A DNA stretch of 64,000 nucleotides, taken from Pseudoxanthomonas koreensis. Its GTDB lineage: Bacteria > Pseudomonadota > Gammaproteobacteria > Xanthomonadales > Xanthomonadaceae. The translations under genes were made by a program, and so were the position numbers. The DNA lies in NCBI RefSeq assembly GCF_010093225.1, contig NZ_PDWM01000002.1:1-64000 (forward strand). The letters run 5' to 3'. Positions 37,274 through 47,057 of the stretch are shown piece by piece; within the stretch, counting starts at the first letter, position 1, and each line of letters starts with the position of its first letter. The notes beneath the pieces are model-generated. The model saw only the letters and a list, made by a program, of their open reading frames with translations, was not told the origin of the DNA and searched no databases.

Positions 37274-37291
37274 AGCGGGGCAAGCCCCGCT
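37274..37291. repeat. GCGGGGC hairpin repeat
   Basis: agcggggcaagccccgct is identical to the copy at 34694-34711 and again followed by CTAC. It lies between the converging RHH and cyanophycinase-fusion genes. Confidence 0.75.
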
Positions 37292-37339
37292 CTACGGTGG
37301 TGCGTCGGGCGGGGACACGCCAGGAGCGCCGGCGCGGGG

Positions 37340-39280
37340 TCAGGGGAGCGGCAGTTCCTCGTTGGCGAACACCGCCACGTGCGGCATGCCGTCGGCGCCG
37401 ATCCAGCCGCGGTACATGCCTTCGGTGTTGAACGGGAAAGCGATGCTGCCGTCGGCGCCCAGCGCGATCGCGCCGCCGTCGCCGCCGGCTTTGGGGATGT
37501 CGACGTTGACCACCTGGTGGGCGGCCTTCGCCAGCGGCTGGCCGAGCAGGCGCACGCGCGCGCAGGTCTCGTGCGCGGCGGCGGCACGGATGTAGTACTC
37601 GCCCCAGCCGGTGCCGGAGAACGCGCAGCGTGAATCGGCCCAGGTGCCGGCGCCGATGATCGGCGAGTCGCCGACGCGGCCGTAGCGCTTGTTGGTCATG
37701 CCGCCGGTGGAAGTGCCGGCGGCCAGGTGGCCGCGCGCGTCCAGCGCCAGTGCGCCGACGGTGCCGAAGTAGGCCTTGCCCGGCAGCTCCTGCGGCGTGT
37801 TCGAGGCCTGAGCGGCGGCTTCCTCCGCCAGCGCCTTCTGCAGCTGCTGCCAGCGCTTCTCGATGCGGAACCACGACGGGTCGACCAGTTCCAGGCCCTG
37901 CTCCTTCGCGAACGCTTCGGCGCCGTCGCCGACCATCATCACGTGCTTGGAGTGGTCCATCACCGCACGCGCCAGCTGGATCGGGTGGCGCACGCGGTGC
38001 ACCCCGGCGACCGCGCCGGCCTTGCCGGTGGCGCCTTCCATGATCGAGGCGTCCAGTTCGTTCCTGCCGTCATGGGTGAACACCGCGCCGCGGCCGGCGT
38101 TGAACTGCGGCGCGTCCTCGAGCACGGCGATCGCGGCGGTGACCGCGTCGGTGGCGTCCTTGCCGGCCTTGAGCGCGGCGTGGCCGGCGCGCAGCGCTTC
38201 GGCCAGCGCCTTGCGCGCGGCGGCCTCGGCTTCGGCCGACAGCCCGGCGCGTTCGACCCCGGCGCCGCCGTGGATCACCAGCAGCGGCGAGTCCGTGGCC
38301 ACCAGTACGCCGTCGCGCACCGCGTAGGTGCGGCGGAACGAGGGCCTGTCGACGCGGCCGTCCGGCAGGTGCAGGACCGAACCGGTGCCCACGCCGGTGA
38401 CTTCGATATGTTCCAGCTGCATCGGCTGGTCTTCGGCCTGCGCGGCGAAACCGCCGGGCACGACCGTGGCGCCGGCGCCCGGCGCGGTCGCGAACACCTT
38501 CGCGCGGCCGTCGCCTTCCACCGCCAGCGCCGCATCCTCGTCCACGCCCAGCCCGATCACCTGCTGGCCGCCGGCCTGGTGTTCGGCCTTGGCGACGAAG
38601 GCGAGCAGGCGGCCGAGCCGGCCGCGTTCGCTGAAGTGGGTGTCCGTGACCACGTTCTCGAGCAGGTCCAGGTGCAGGAAGCCGGTCTCGATGGTGTTGT
38701 CCGGGCCGAGCGGGTCGGCCAGCGCCAGCGGGCTGCTCTGGCTGCCACCGACCATCGCCCCGTAGACGTGTTCGCCCAGCATCGCCAGGCCGGCGCTGGT
38801 GCCGCCCAGCGGCTTGCCGGCGCGCACGTGCGCGTCCAGGGCCGCGGCCACCGGGGTGCCGCGCCAGTAGCGCACGTAGCGCGACTGGTCGCCGCCGGCG
38901 ATGAAGATGCCGTCGGCGCGCTCCAGCGCGCGCAGCACCGCCGGGTCGGAGGCGGTCTCGCGGTCCTTGAACACGAACGTTTCCACCGAGGCGATGCCGC
39001 CGACCTCGTTGAAGAACTCCTCGCCGATCTGGCCGCCCTGCGAGGCGCGCAGGACCACGATGTGGCCATGCCCGGCCTTGTCCATGAACCAGCGCAGGGC
39101 GTCGTGGTTGCGGTCGCCGCCGCCCATCAGCAGCAGGCCCGGGCCGACCTTGCCGGGGGTCTTCGCGGCAGGGTCGCCGAGCAGGTAGTGGCCGTAGTCG
39201 GCGGCCAGCGCCGGGCCCGCGAACGCGCAGGCCAGGGCCAGCACCGCCATGTTCCGCATACCGCCACGCCAGTTCTTCAT
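37340..39280 (-). CDS. Cyanophycinase-isoaspartyl peptidase fusion, exported
   Basis: The 646-aa two-enzyme chain has a signal peptide (MAVLALACAFAGPALA). Residues 45-320 are a peptidase S51 cyanophycinase: LLLMGGGDRNHDALRWF, FIAGGDQSRYVRYW and the nucleophile Ser162 in GGTSAG. Residues 332-646 are a plant-type asparaginase/isoaspartyl peptidase: LLVIHGGAGVERAG, QFNAGRGAVFTHDGRNELDA and the Ntn nucleophile Thr507 in FGTVGALALD, followed by GTSTGGMTNKRYGRVGDSPI. Cyanophycinase cuts cyanophycin to beta-Asp-Arg and isoaspartyl peptidases split that to Asp and Arg, so this chain could do the whole degradation. Self-cleavage at Thr507 is expected from the family. Confidence 0.9.
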   Translation of the reverse strand: MKNWRGGMRNMAVLALACAFAGPALAADYGHYLLGDPAAKTPGKVGPGLLLMGGGDRNHDALRWFMDKAGHGHIVVLRASQGGQIGEEFFNEVGGIASVETFVFKDRETASDPAVLRALERADGIFIAGGDQSRYVRYWRGTPVAAALDAHVRAGKPLGGTSAGLAMLGEHVYGAMVGGSQSSPLALADPLGPDNTIETGFLHLDLLENVVTDTHFSERGRLGRLLAFVAKAEHQAGGQQVIGLGVDEDAALAVEGDGRAKVFATAPGAGATVVPGGFAAQAEDQPMQLEHIEVTGVGTGSVLHLPDGRVDRPSFRRTYAVRDGVLVATDSPLLVIHGGAGVERAGLSAEAEAAARKALAEALRAGHAALKAGKDATDAVTAAIAVLEDAPQFNAGRGAVFTHDGRNELDASIMEGATGKAGAVAGVHRVRHPIQLARAVMDHSKHVMMVGDGAEAFAKEQGLELVDPSWFRIEKRWQQLQKALAEEAAAQASNTPQELPGKAYFGTVGALALDARGHLAAGTSTGGMTNKRYGRVGDSPIIGAGTWADSRCAFSGTGWGEYYIRAAAAHETCARVRLLGQPLAKAAHQVVNVDIPKAGGDGGAIALGADGSIAFPFNTEGMYRGWIGADGMPHVAVFANEELPLP

Positions 39281-39405
39281 CTTCGCTCCGGTTCCGGGCC
39301 GCGGCGGGGGCTCCGCGACGATCCAAGCCTACCAACATCCTCCTTGGACGAATGGACGCGCGCCTTCCCCCATGCGGTGCGCCCGCGCTGGGCTAGAGTG
39401 CGGCC

Positions 39406-39999
39406 ATGGCCACCGAATTCGACGACTGGTTCGCACGCGAGGTCCTCGTCCACGAGCGCGCGCTGGTCCACTACCTGCAGCGCTGCTGGCCGCAACGCGA
39501 CGAGGTCCACGACCTGCGCCAGGAGGTCTACGTGCGGGTCTACGAGGCCGCCGCGCGCAGCCGGCCGACGGCGCCCAAGGCCTTCCTGTTCACCACCGCC
39601 CGCCACCTGATGACCGACCGCCAGCGCCGGGCGCGGGTGGTGTCGATCGAGCCGGTGGGTGATTTCGAATCCTCGAACGTCTACCTGATCGACGAGGTCT
39701 CTCCCGAACGCTGGCTGGGCACCCGCCAGGCGCTGCGACGGCTGGTCGAGGCGCTGGACGCCCTGCCGGACCGCTGCCGCGAGGTGGTGTGGCTGCGCCG
39801 GGTGGAGGAACTGTCGCAGAAGGACGTCGCCCAGCGCCTGGGCATCAGCGGGAGGACCGTGGAGAAACACCTGGCCAAGGGCATGCGCCTGATCGCCGAC
39901 CACCTGTACGCAGGTGGCGAGCGGCCGCGCGCGCCGCGCCGGGTGCCACGGGCCGCGGCCGACGGGGAGCGCGGGCATGGACGACAGCAGGAAGACTGA
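39406..39999 (+). CDS. ECF sigma factor, FecI-like
   Basis: The 197-aa product has sigma-70 region 2 (RALVHYLQRCWPQRDEVHDL, RQEVYVRVYEA) and region 4 HTH (LPDRCREVVWLRRVEELSQKDVAQRLGISGRTVEKHL). It is of the iron-starvation (FecI) group that drives one TonB-dependent receptor. Its gene overlaps the fecR-like gene by 23 bp and is followed by the receptor, so the three form one signalling unit. The C-terminal Arg-rich tail is encoded in the overlap. Confidence 0.9.
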   Translation: MATEFDDWFAREVLVHERALVHYLQRCWPQRDEVHDLRQEVYVRVYEAAARSRPTAPKAFLFTTARHLMTDRQRRARVVSIEPVGDFESSNVYLIDEVSPERWLGTRQALRRLVEALDALPDRCREVVWLRRVEELSQKDVAQRLGISGRTVEKHLAKGMRLIADHLYAGGERPRAPRRVPRAAADGERGHGRQQED

Positions 40000-40969
40000 G
40001 CGCGCCGCCGCCGACTGGCTGGCCCGCCGCGACGGCGAAGACTGGAACGCGCAGGACGAAGCGGCGCTGCAAGCGTGGCTGGCCGCGTGCACCGCGCACC
40101 GGGTCGCCTTCCTGCGGCTGCAGGCGGCGTGGGCCGAGACTGCGCGGTTGCGGGCGCTGGCCGCCGGCCAGCCGGTGGGCACGGTGGCGACGCTGGCGTT
40201 CGCGCCGCGCCCGCGCTCGCGGCGGCCGTCGCGCTGGCGCGCCGGCGCGGCCGCCGCCGGCGTGCTGGCGCTGGCCGGCGGCCTGGGCTGGACCGGCTGG
40301 CCGCTGGGCGGCCGCAGCCAGGCCAGCCATGCCCGCGCGGTCGGGCAGGTGCTGGAGGTCGCCCTGGCCGACGGCTCGCGGGCCACGCTGAGCAGCGACA
40401 GCCGCCTGGAAGTTCGCATGGACCGCGGCCAGCGCCACGTGTCGGTGGTGCGCGGCGAGGCCTTCTTCGAGGTGGCCCACGAGGCCGGTCGGCCGTTCGT
40501 GGTCGAGGCCGGCGGCTACCGCGCCGTGGCCGTCGGCACCCGCTACGCGGTGCGGCGCGACGCCGACACCCTGAGGGTGGTGGTGACCGAAGGCCGGGTG
40601 CGGCTGGAAAGCGCGCCCGCGGCCGACGGCGCGACCCGCCCGGTGACCCTGCTGCCGGCCGGCAGCGTGGCCACCGCCGGTGGCAACGGCGTGCTGGTGC
40701 GCCCGCTGCCGCTGGACCAGGCGCGCCGCTACACCGACTGGCGCGAGGGCTTCCTGGCCTTCGACGACGTGTCGCTGGCGCAGGCGGCGGCGGAGTTCAA
40801 CCGCTACAACACGCGCCGGCTGGAACTGGCCGACCCGGCCCTGGCCGAGCTGCGGATCGGCGGCAATTTCCGCTGGGCCAACCTCGACGGATTCGTCGGC
40901 CTGCTCGAACAGGGCTTCCCGGTACGTGCCGAACGCCAACCGGACCGGATCGTGCTGCATGCGCGCTGA
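39977..40969 (+). CDS. FecR-like anti-sigma/sensor protein
   Basis: The 330-aa inner-membrane protein has an N-terminal cytoplasmic anti-sigma domain (AAADWLARRDGEDWNAQDEAALQAWL), a single helix around residues 90-110 (AGAAAAGVLALAGGLGWTGW), and a periplasmic FecR domain (VALADGSRATLSSDSRLEVRM, RGEAFFEVAHEAGRPFVVEA). It should pass a substrate signal from the receptor's STN domain to the ECF sigma factor. ATG 39977 overlaps the sigma gene. Confidence 0.92.
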   Translation: MDDSRKTERAAADWLARRDGEDWNAQDEAALQAWLAACTAHRVAFLRLQAAWAETARLRALAAGQPVGTVATLAFAPRPRSRRPSRWRAGAAAAGVLALAGGLGWTGWPLGGRSQASHARAVGQVLEVALADGSRATLSSDSRLEVRMDRGQRHVSVVRGEAFFEVAHEAGRPFVVEAGGYRAVAVGTRYAVRRDADTLRVVVTEGRVRLESAPAADGATRPVTLLPAGSVATAGGNGVLVRPLPLDQARRYTDWREGFLAFDDVSLAQAAAEFNRYNTRRLELADPALAELRIGGNFRWANLDGFVGLLEQGFPVRAERQPDRIVLHAR

Positions 40970-41073
40970 CACGCCCACCCACTGCATCCATCCGCCGCGG
41001 CCATGGGGGCAGCGGCTGCTTCGTTCGTCCTGACAACAGAAGAGTGCCGTGCCGGCACCGGGGAGAGAGAATC

Positions 41074-44000
41074 ATGCGTCACCCGTCGCGTGTCCTGCTG
41101 TTGACCCTGGCCTGTTCGGCCGCGCTGGCGGCGCAGGCCGCCCCGGCGTCCGGACCGATCAACGTGCCCGCCGGCGACCTGGCCGTCGCGCTCAATACCC
41201 TGGCCCGCCAGTCCGACACCCAGCTGGTCTACCGCGCCGACGAGCTGAAGGGCCGGCGCACCGCCGGCGTGCAGGGCGCGGACTCGGCCGACCAGGCGTT
41301 GCAGCAGTTGCTGCACGGCAGCGGTTTCGGCGCCAGCCGCGACCAGGCCACCGGTGCGGTACTGGTGGCCCGTGTCGACACGCCGAAGCGTGCGCCCGCG
41401 CCGCAGCAGGCGGCACCACAGGACGCCGCCGGCGGCAGCCCGGCGCAGGCGCAGGAAGAGGAGGTCACCGAGATCGAGGCGGTGCAGGTCACCGGCTCGC
41501 GCATCCCGCGCACGCAGATCGAAGGGCCTTCGCCGATCAGCGTGATCACCGCCGAGCAGATCCGCGCCAACGGCTTCACCACCATGCCGGAAGTGATGCG
41601 GTCGATGACCCAGAACAACGGCTCAACCCAGAGCCCGCAATCGCTCAGCAACTCGGACTTCACCCCCGGTGCGCAGCAGGTCGACTTGCGCGGCCTGGGC
41701 CCGAACCACACGCTGGTGCTGGTCAATGGCCGCCGCCTGGCCGACTTCCCCCTGCCGATGGATGGCGGGATCAGCGCCACCGACATTTCCAGCATCCCGC
41801 TGGGCATGGTGGAGCGCATCGAAGTGCTCACCGGCAGCGCCTCGGCCATCTATGGCTCCGATGCGGTATCCGGCGTGGTCAACATCATCCTGAAGAAGCA
41901 GGCCGACGGCCTGACCATGAACTTCCGTTACGGCGATACCCAGGCCGGCGGAGGCGAATCGTACAACCTGACCCTGGCCGGCGGTTTCGTGCGTGGCGGC
42001 TTCAACGCGGTCATGGGCGTGGAACTGAACGAGCAGAAGCCGTTGTGGGGCTACCAGCGCGAACGGCAGGATTCGTCCAGCGACATCGTTGATTTCGACA
42101 ACTACTACAGGCCGCTGGATTACTTCGCCCGCAGCGACTGGTACGACAGCTGGCTCGACCCGGGCGAAGCGGCCTGCAACGACCCGGGCAACCGCGATTC
42201 GTACCACATCACCGACAACCGTTACGGCGAATCCTATTGCGGCAGCGATACTGCGGCCGCGCTGCAGACCATCATCCACGAGCGCCGCGGCATCACCGCC
42301 TACGGTTCCTTCAGCTACGACTTCGGCGGCGGTACGGAATGGTTCGCCGACGTGCAGCTGGGCTACCAGAAGATGAAGCAGATGGGTCGTTTGCCCACCT
42401 GGGAAACGGCGCAGACCGATGCCATCACCGACTACTTCTTCAACCAGAGCACCGGCGAGCTCGAGTGGTGGCGCCGCCGGTTCACGCCCGAAGAGCTGGG
42501 TGGCGTGTCCAACAGTTTCACCGAAACCACGAACAAGACCCTCGGCCTCAGTACCGGCCTGCGCGGCACCTTCGCCCAGGACTGGGACTACGAGGCGGCG
42601 TTCAGCTACTCGCAATACAAGGCGAGGGTGAGCTGGCCGCGCATCATTTCCGACGTGGCCAACGACTATTTCATGGGCCCGCAACTGGGCACGGACGATG
42701 ATGGCTACCCCATCTATGACGGCGACCTGACCCGCTTCTACACGCCGCTGACCAAGGCGCAGCTCGATTCGATGCTGGGGCGCATCGTGTACAACCCCGA
42801 ATCGCACAACCAGACGCTGTCGTTCACGGTGACCAATGCCAACCTGTTCGACCTGCCCGGCGGCGCGGCGGGCATTGCCGCGACGGCTGAACTGGGCAAC
42901 CAGGGCTACGACCTGAACACCGACCCGAGAGCAACCGGCGACTCCTTCTACTACTGGGGCTGGAAAGACCAGGATGGCAGTGGCAGCCGCAACCGCTGGG
43001 CGCTTGCCAGCGAACTGCGCATGCCGGTGCTGGAAAGCCTGAACCTGAGCGTGGCCGGCCGTTACGACCAGTACCGCTATTCCGGGCGCAGCCAGAGCAA
43101 GTTCACCTACAGCACCGGCCTGGAATGGCGGCCCATCGACACGCTGCTGGTCCGCGGCTCCTACGGCACCGCGTTCCGCGCACCGGAACTGCACCACCTG
43201 TACGCGGGCGTGGGTTACGTCGACAGCGGCGGCATCGACTACTACCGTTGCGCCACCGAGCAGCCGGACGTGCCTGCCAGCGATTGCGATTTTGCCGACG
43301 AAGGATTCCAGCTGGATCGGCGCGGCGACCTGACGCTGAGCGCCGAAACCAGCACTTCATGGACGGCGGGCGTGGTGTGGTCACCGGTGCCGGAGCTGGA
43401 TTTCGCGGTGGACTGGTACGACATCGACATGCGCAACCAGACCCAGTCGCTGAGCGTGAACCAGATTCTGCAGAACGAAGCCGACTGCCGCCTGGGTATC
43501 GGGCAGGACCCCAATTCACAGTTCTGTGCCGACACCATCGCGCGCGTCGTGCGCAGCGGCCCTGACAACCGCATCGCCTCGGTCCACGGTGGTTACGTCA
43601 ACATCGGCATGGAAAGGACCAGTGGCCTGGATGCCAGCGCGAACTACCGCCTGGAAACCGATATTGGCCTGTTCCGTTTCGGCGCCAACTACACCTGGGT
43701 GAACTCGCACGAACGCAAGGATGCGCCGGATGCGGCGCTTGTCGACATGCTCGCCATCAACAGTGGCTATGACATTCCGCGCGACAAGTTCAACGCCAGC
43801 ATTGGTTGGGAACGCAACGGCTGGGATGCCACGCTGTATGCGTCGCGCCTGGGCAAGATCCCCACCGACGAGAACTTCTGGTACCAGGACTGGGATGAAA
43901 GCTATCTGCCGGACGTCGAGGCGTACCTGCCCGCTACCTGGCGCTACAATGCATCGGTGGGCTACAGGGTCAACGACCGCGCCCGCGTTTCGCTGGCCGT

Positions 44001-44139
44001 GAACAACCTCACCAACGCCATGCCGCCGCGCGACTTCAGCAACATCGACTACCCGTTCTACAACTTCAACTGGTACGACACGATCGGCCGCGCGTACTAC
44101 CTGAACTTCACCTGGAAGTTCGGCGGCGAAAAGCTGTAG
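41074..44139 (+). CDS. TonB-dependent outer-membrane receptor with STN signalling domain
   Basis: The 1021-aa product: signal peptide (VLLLTLACSAALAAQA), an STN domain at about 28-100 (INVPAGDLAVALNTLARQSD), a Pro/Gln/Ala linker, a TonB box-like EIEAVQVTGSRIPRT, a plug (SVITAEQIRANGFTTMPEVM; LGPNHTLVLVNGRRLADF) and a 22-strand barrel ending in FTWKFGGEKL. The N-terminal STN domain and the sigma/anti-sigma genes upstream show it both imports and signals. The substrate is unknown; receptors of this class in xanthomonads often take up oligosaccharides or siderophores. ATG 41074 follows GGAGAGAGA. Confidence 0.92.
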   Translation: MRHPSRVLLLTLACSAALAAQAAPASGPINVPAGDLAVALNTLARQSDTQLVYRADELKGRRTAGVQGADSADQALQQLLHGSGFGASRDQATGAVLVARVDTPKRAPAPQQAAPQDAAGGSPAQAQEEEVTEIEAVQVTGSRIPRTQIEGPSPISVITAEQIRANGFTTMPEVMRSMTQNNGSTQSPQSLSNSDFTPGAQQVDLRGLGPNHTLVLVNGRRLADFPLPMDGGISATDISSIPLGMVERIEVLTGSASAIYGSDAVSGVVNIILKKQADGLTMNFRYGDTQAGGGESYNLTLAGGFVRGGFNAVMGVELNEQKPLWGYQRERQDSSSDIVDFDNYYRPLDYFARSDWYDSWLDPGEAACNDPGNRDSYHITDNRYGESYCGSDTAAALQTIIHERRGITAYGSFSYDFGGGTEWFADVQLGYQKMKQMGRLPTWETAQTDAITDYFFNQSTGELEWWRRRFTPEELGGVSNSFTETTNKTLGLSTGLRGTFAQDWDYEAAFSYSQYKARVSWPRIISDVANDYFMGPQLGTDDDGYPIYDGDLTRFYTPLTKAQLDSMLGRIVYNPESHNQTLSFTVTNANLFDLPGGAAGIAATAELGNQGYDLNTDPRATGDSFYYWGWKDQDGSGSRNRWALASELRMPVLESLNLSVAGRYDQYRYSGRSQSKFTYSTGLEWRPIDTLLVRGSYGTAFRAPELHHLYAGVGYVDSGGIDYYRCATEQPDVPASDCDFADEGFQLDRRGDLTLSAETSTSWTAGVVWSPVPELDFAVDWYDIDMRNQTQSLSVNQILQNEADCRLGIGQDPNSQFCADTIARVVRSGPDNRIASVHGGYVNIGMERTSGLDASANYRLETDIGLFRFGANYTWVNSHERKDAPDAALVDMLAINSGYDIPRDKFNASIGWERNGWDATLYASRLGKIPTDENFWYQDWDESYLPDVEAYLPATWRYNASVGYRVNDRARVSLAVNNLTNAMPPRDFSNIDYPFYNFNWYDTIGRAYYLNFTWKFGGEKL

Positions 44140-44147
44140 GGACGCGG

Positions 44148-44182
44148 GGAACCCGCGTGGCCGCAACGGCTTCGCGGGTTCC
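44148..44182 (+). terminator. Hairpin after the TonB receptor gene
   Basis: Arms ggaacccgcg (44148-44157) and cgcgggttcc (44173-44182) lie 9 bases past the receptor stop. The stem is good but no T-run follows. Confidence 0.45.
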
Positions 44183-44283
44183 ACATCCTGCTGGGCGGGG
44201 GCGCCATGGGCACAGGCGACGCCCTCGCGGTTCCGCCACCGGTGTCGCCCGCAAGACGGGCTCCCGCAGGTGGAACCGGCGAT

Positions 44284-45396
44284 CTATGCCGGATGCACCA
44301 CGCCCAGCACGCGCGGCCCTCGCGCGCCGGTGACGGCGGGCAGGTTGCCGGGGCGGCCGGCCAGGGTTTCGCGCGCCAGCCAGGCGAAGGCCATCGCTTC
44401 GACGAAATCCGGGTCCAGGCCATGCGCGGCGGTGTCCTCGATCGCCACGCCCGGCAGGCGCCCGGCAATCCGCTGCAGCAGCTGCGGGTTGCGCACGCCG
44501 CCGCCGCAGGCGATCACCCGCGCGGTGCCCGGCTGCTGCGCGCGCAGCGCCTCGGCGACGGTGGCCGCGCTCAGTTCCAGCAGGGTCGCCTGCACGTCGG
44601 CCGGTGCCTCGCCGCCGCACAGCTTCGCCTGCACCCAGTCGAGGTGGAACTGCTCGCGGCCGGTGCTCTTCGGTGGTGGCAGCGCGAACCAGGGCTCGTC
44701 GAGCAGGCGCGCCAGCAGCGCGTCGTCGACCTGGCCGGAGGCGGCGAACGCGCCGTCGGCGTCGAAGGCATGGCCGGTGTGGCGCAGGCACCAGGCGTCG
44801 AGCAGCGCGTTGGCCGGGCCGGTGTCGAAACCGCGCACCTCGCCATTGGCCGGCAGCAGGGTGTAGTTGCCGATGCCGCCGAGATTGAGCACGGCGCGGT
44901 CCTCGGCCGGCGAATGCAGCAGCGCGGCATGGAAGGCCGGCACCAACGGCGCGCCGTGGCCGCCGGCAGCGACGTCGCGGCGGCGGAAGTCGGCCACCGT
45001 GGCAATGCCGCTGCGCTCGGCGATCACGCTGCCGTCGCCGATCTGCATCGTGAACGGCGCATCTCCGTGCGGGCGGTGGCGGAGGGTCTGGCCGTGCGAG
45101 CCGATCGCGACGACCTGCGCCGGTTCGATGCCGGCTTCGTCGAGCAGGGCCAGCGCCGCGGTGGCGAACGCTTGCGCCACCTGCACGTCGAGCCGGCCCA
45201 GTTCGTCCAGCGATCCGGGCTCGCCGCCCTGGCCCAGCGCCACCAGCCGCTCGCGCAGCACCGGTGCCCAGGCATGCGTGCGCGCGGCGACCAGGCGCAG
45301 CCCGGCGGCGTTGTCGCGATCGGGGAACTCGACCAGCGCGGCATCGATGCCGTCGGCGCTGGTGCCGGAGATCAGGCCAAGGAAAAGGTTCGACAT
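44284..45396 (-). CDS. anmK: Anhydro-N-acetylmuramic acid kinase
   Basis: The 370-aa sugar kinase of the ASKHA fold phosphorylates and opens 1,6-anhydroMurNAc to MurNAc-6-P during peptidoglycan recycling. Landmarks: [60 protein letters not shown] and the Gly-rich [14 protein letters not shown]. It is encoded downstream of a GTAG repeat arm and the convergent orientation with the TonB receptor makes a transcriptional link unlikely. It pairs functionally with the AmpG-like permease. Confidence 0.95.
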   Translation of the reverse strand: MSNLFLGLISGTSADGIDAALVEFPDRDNAAGLRLVAARTHAWAPVLRERLVALGQGGEPGSLDELGRLDVQVAQAFATAALALLDEAGIEPAQVVAIGSHGQTLRHRPHGDAPFTMQIGDGSVIAERSGIATVADFRRRDVAAGGHGAPLVPAFHAALLHSPAEDRAVLNLGGIGNYTLLPANGEVRGFDTGPANALLDAWCLRHTGHAFDADGAFAASGQVDDALLARLLDEPWFALPPPKSTGREQFHLDWVQAKLCGGEAPADVQATLLELSAATVAEALRAQQPGTARVIACGGGVRNPQLLQRIAGRLPGVAIEDTAAHGLDPDFVEAMAFAWLARETLAGRPGNLPAVTGARGPRVLGVVHPA

Positions 45397-45425
45397 CCGC
45401 GCAGGTTAGCCGATGCCTGTCCCGT

Positions 45426-45453
45426 TGTAGGAGCCCACTTCAGGGGGCGACCC
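45426..45453. repeat. Single GTAG-type repeat arm
   Basis: TGTAGGAGCCCACTTCAGGG and the next 8 bases match the 28-bp arm found at 32371 and 48566. No inverted partner is nearby. It lies between the M23 peptidase stop and anmK start. Confidence 0.75.
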
Positions 45454-45481
45454 GTCGTGGTACCGGCGCGCGGCGGCGGCC

Positions 45482-46897
45482 TCAGCCGCCCTTGTTCTTC
45501 TTCGCCCTGGCCGTGTCGGCGTGGGCGAACATCAGCTGTTCCATCGACTCCATCCGCGCCAGGGTCGGCGCGGTGGCCGCCTTGAACGCGGCCAGGTCGG
45601 CGCCCTTGAGCGGTTCCGGCGGCGGCATGGTCACCGACAGCGGGTTGCGGTGCACGCCGTTGACGCGGAATTCGTAGTGCAGGTGCGGGCCGGTGGCCAG
45701 GCCGGTGGAACCGACGTAGCCGATCACCGTGCCCTGGCCCACGCTCTGGCCCTTGCGGACCTTGCCGAAGCGCGACATGTGCGCGTACAGGGTGGTGTGG
45801 CCCTTGCCGTGGTCGAGGATCACCACGTTGCCGTAGCCGCGCTGGGTGCCGACGAACTGCACCTTGGCGTCGCCGGCGGCCATGATCGGGGTGCCGGTGC
45901 CGGCGGCGTAGTCCACGCCCTTGTGCATGCGCATGCTGCCCAGCACCGGGTGCCGGCGCGCGCCGAACTTCGACGACAACCGCGCGTACGGGATCGGCAT
46001 GCGGATGAAGCTCTTCTTCAGCGGGCGGCCGTCGGCGGTGAAGTACTCGGCCTTGCCGTTGCGTTCGAAGCGGAAGCCGGTGTAGGTCTTCTTGCCGGTT
46101 GTGAAGGTCGCGGCGAGGATCCGGCCGGTGCCGATCCGCTCGCCTTCGCGCCAGGTTTCCTCGACCACGGCGCTGAAGCGGTCGCCCGGCTGCACGTCCT
46201 TGAAGTCGATGTCGAACTTGAAGATGTCGTCGGTCATCACCGCGATGGCCGAGGGGCTGAGCCCGGCCTTGCGCCCGGCCGCGTACAGCGAATGGTCGAT
46301 CTCGGCGCTGGTCACCGCCAGGCGGGTGGTGGTGGCGCGCTCGAGCACCTTCTCGCGCAGCTGCTCGCCCTGCAGGTCCAGTTCCACGCGCTGGGTCGGG
46401 CTGCGATCGAAGCGGAAGCCGTGCGCCTCGCCCTGCGGATCCATCCGGAACGCCAGCTCGGCGCCGGGGCGCAGGCGCAGCAGCGCGTCGCGGTTGGCCG
46501 GGTTCTCGAGGATCCGGTGCATGGTCGCCGCCGGCACGCCCATCTGCTCGAACAACTGGCCCAGGGTCTGGCCACGCTCGACCTGCAGCACTTCCCAGTA
46601 GTTGCCGGGCGCGTCGCCGGGCGCGCGCACGGTCAGCGGGGGCAGCACCAGCGGCAGGGTGGCGCTGGCCTGCGAGGCCGGTTCGAGCTGGGCGGAGAAC
46701 CCGGGGACGATGGTGGCCAGCAGCGCGCCGAGGGTCGCGAACAGGCTGGCGTGCAGCCAGTGGCGGTGGGTCCAGCGGGTGTTGAAGGCGGCGGGGAACC
46801 GCTCCTTCAGCTTGCGGTGCAGGTGACGGTGGTGAAGGATGCCGAGACGGTCGTGGAACTGCTGCTTGCGGACGGGGCCGTGGTCGGTGAGGGGCAT
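45482..46897 (-). CDS. M23-family peptidoglycan DD-metallopeptidase
   Basis: The 471-aa product has a cytoplasmic N-terminus, one helix at about 46-65 (HASLFATLGALLATIVPGF), an OapA/LysM-like domain (VERGQTLGQLFEQMGVPA), a middle domain and a C-terminal LytM/M23 domain with HKGVDYAAGTGTPIMA (His, Asp) and GPHLHYEFRVNG (HxH). It resembles MepM, which cleaves cross-links so the wall can expand. ATG 46897 is preferred over GTG 46936. It is divergent from tyrS. Confidence 0.9.
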   Translation of the reverse strand: MPLTDHGPVRKQQFHDRLGILHHRHLHRKLKERFPAAFNTRWTHRHWLHASLFATLGALLATIVPGFSAQLEPASQASATLPLVLPPLTVRAPGDAPGNYWEVLQVERGQTLGQLFEQMGVPAATMHRILENPANRDALLRLRPGAELAFRMDPQGEAHGFRFDRSPTQRVELDLQGEQLREKVLERATTTRLAVTSAEIDHSLYAAGRKAGLSPSAIAVMTDDIFKFDIDFKDVQPGDRFSAVVEETWREGERIGTGRILAATFTTGKKTYTGFRFERNGKAEYFTADGRPLKKSFIRMPIPYARLSSKFGARRHPVLGSMRMHKGVDYAAGTGTPIMAAGDAKVQFVGTQRGYGNVVILDHGKGHTTLYAHMSRFGKVRKGQSVGQGTVIGYVGSTGLATGPHLHYEFRVNGVHRNPLSVTMPPPEPLKGADLAAFKAATAPTLARMESMEQLMFAHADTARAKKNKGG

Positions 46898-47057
46898 CGC
46901 TTGGTTTCCTGCACGGGACCCCGGAGTGCGGCCCACTGGGCGGGTAACTTAAACACCTGAAACAAATGCGTCAAACCATTGATGAAGCTGAATTTTCCTC
47001 TGGCTTTCCGGTTAACCCGCACGTAACATTTCGTTCAAGTTTGTCATCGCCAGAACT
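46898..47057. promoter_or_regulatory. Divergent promoter region between M23 peptidase and tyrS
   Basis: About 160 bp, distinctly AT-rich between 46945 and 47050 (for example cgtaacatttcgttcaag), and expected to carry promoters for both genes. No palindromic operator stands out. Confidence 0.4.

Noticed and set aside
40075..44139. A 5' extension of the TonB receptor into the fecR-like gene
   Set aside because: The frame is open by GC bias; the signal peptide and GGAGAGAGA place the true start at 41074.
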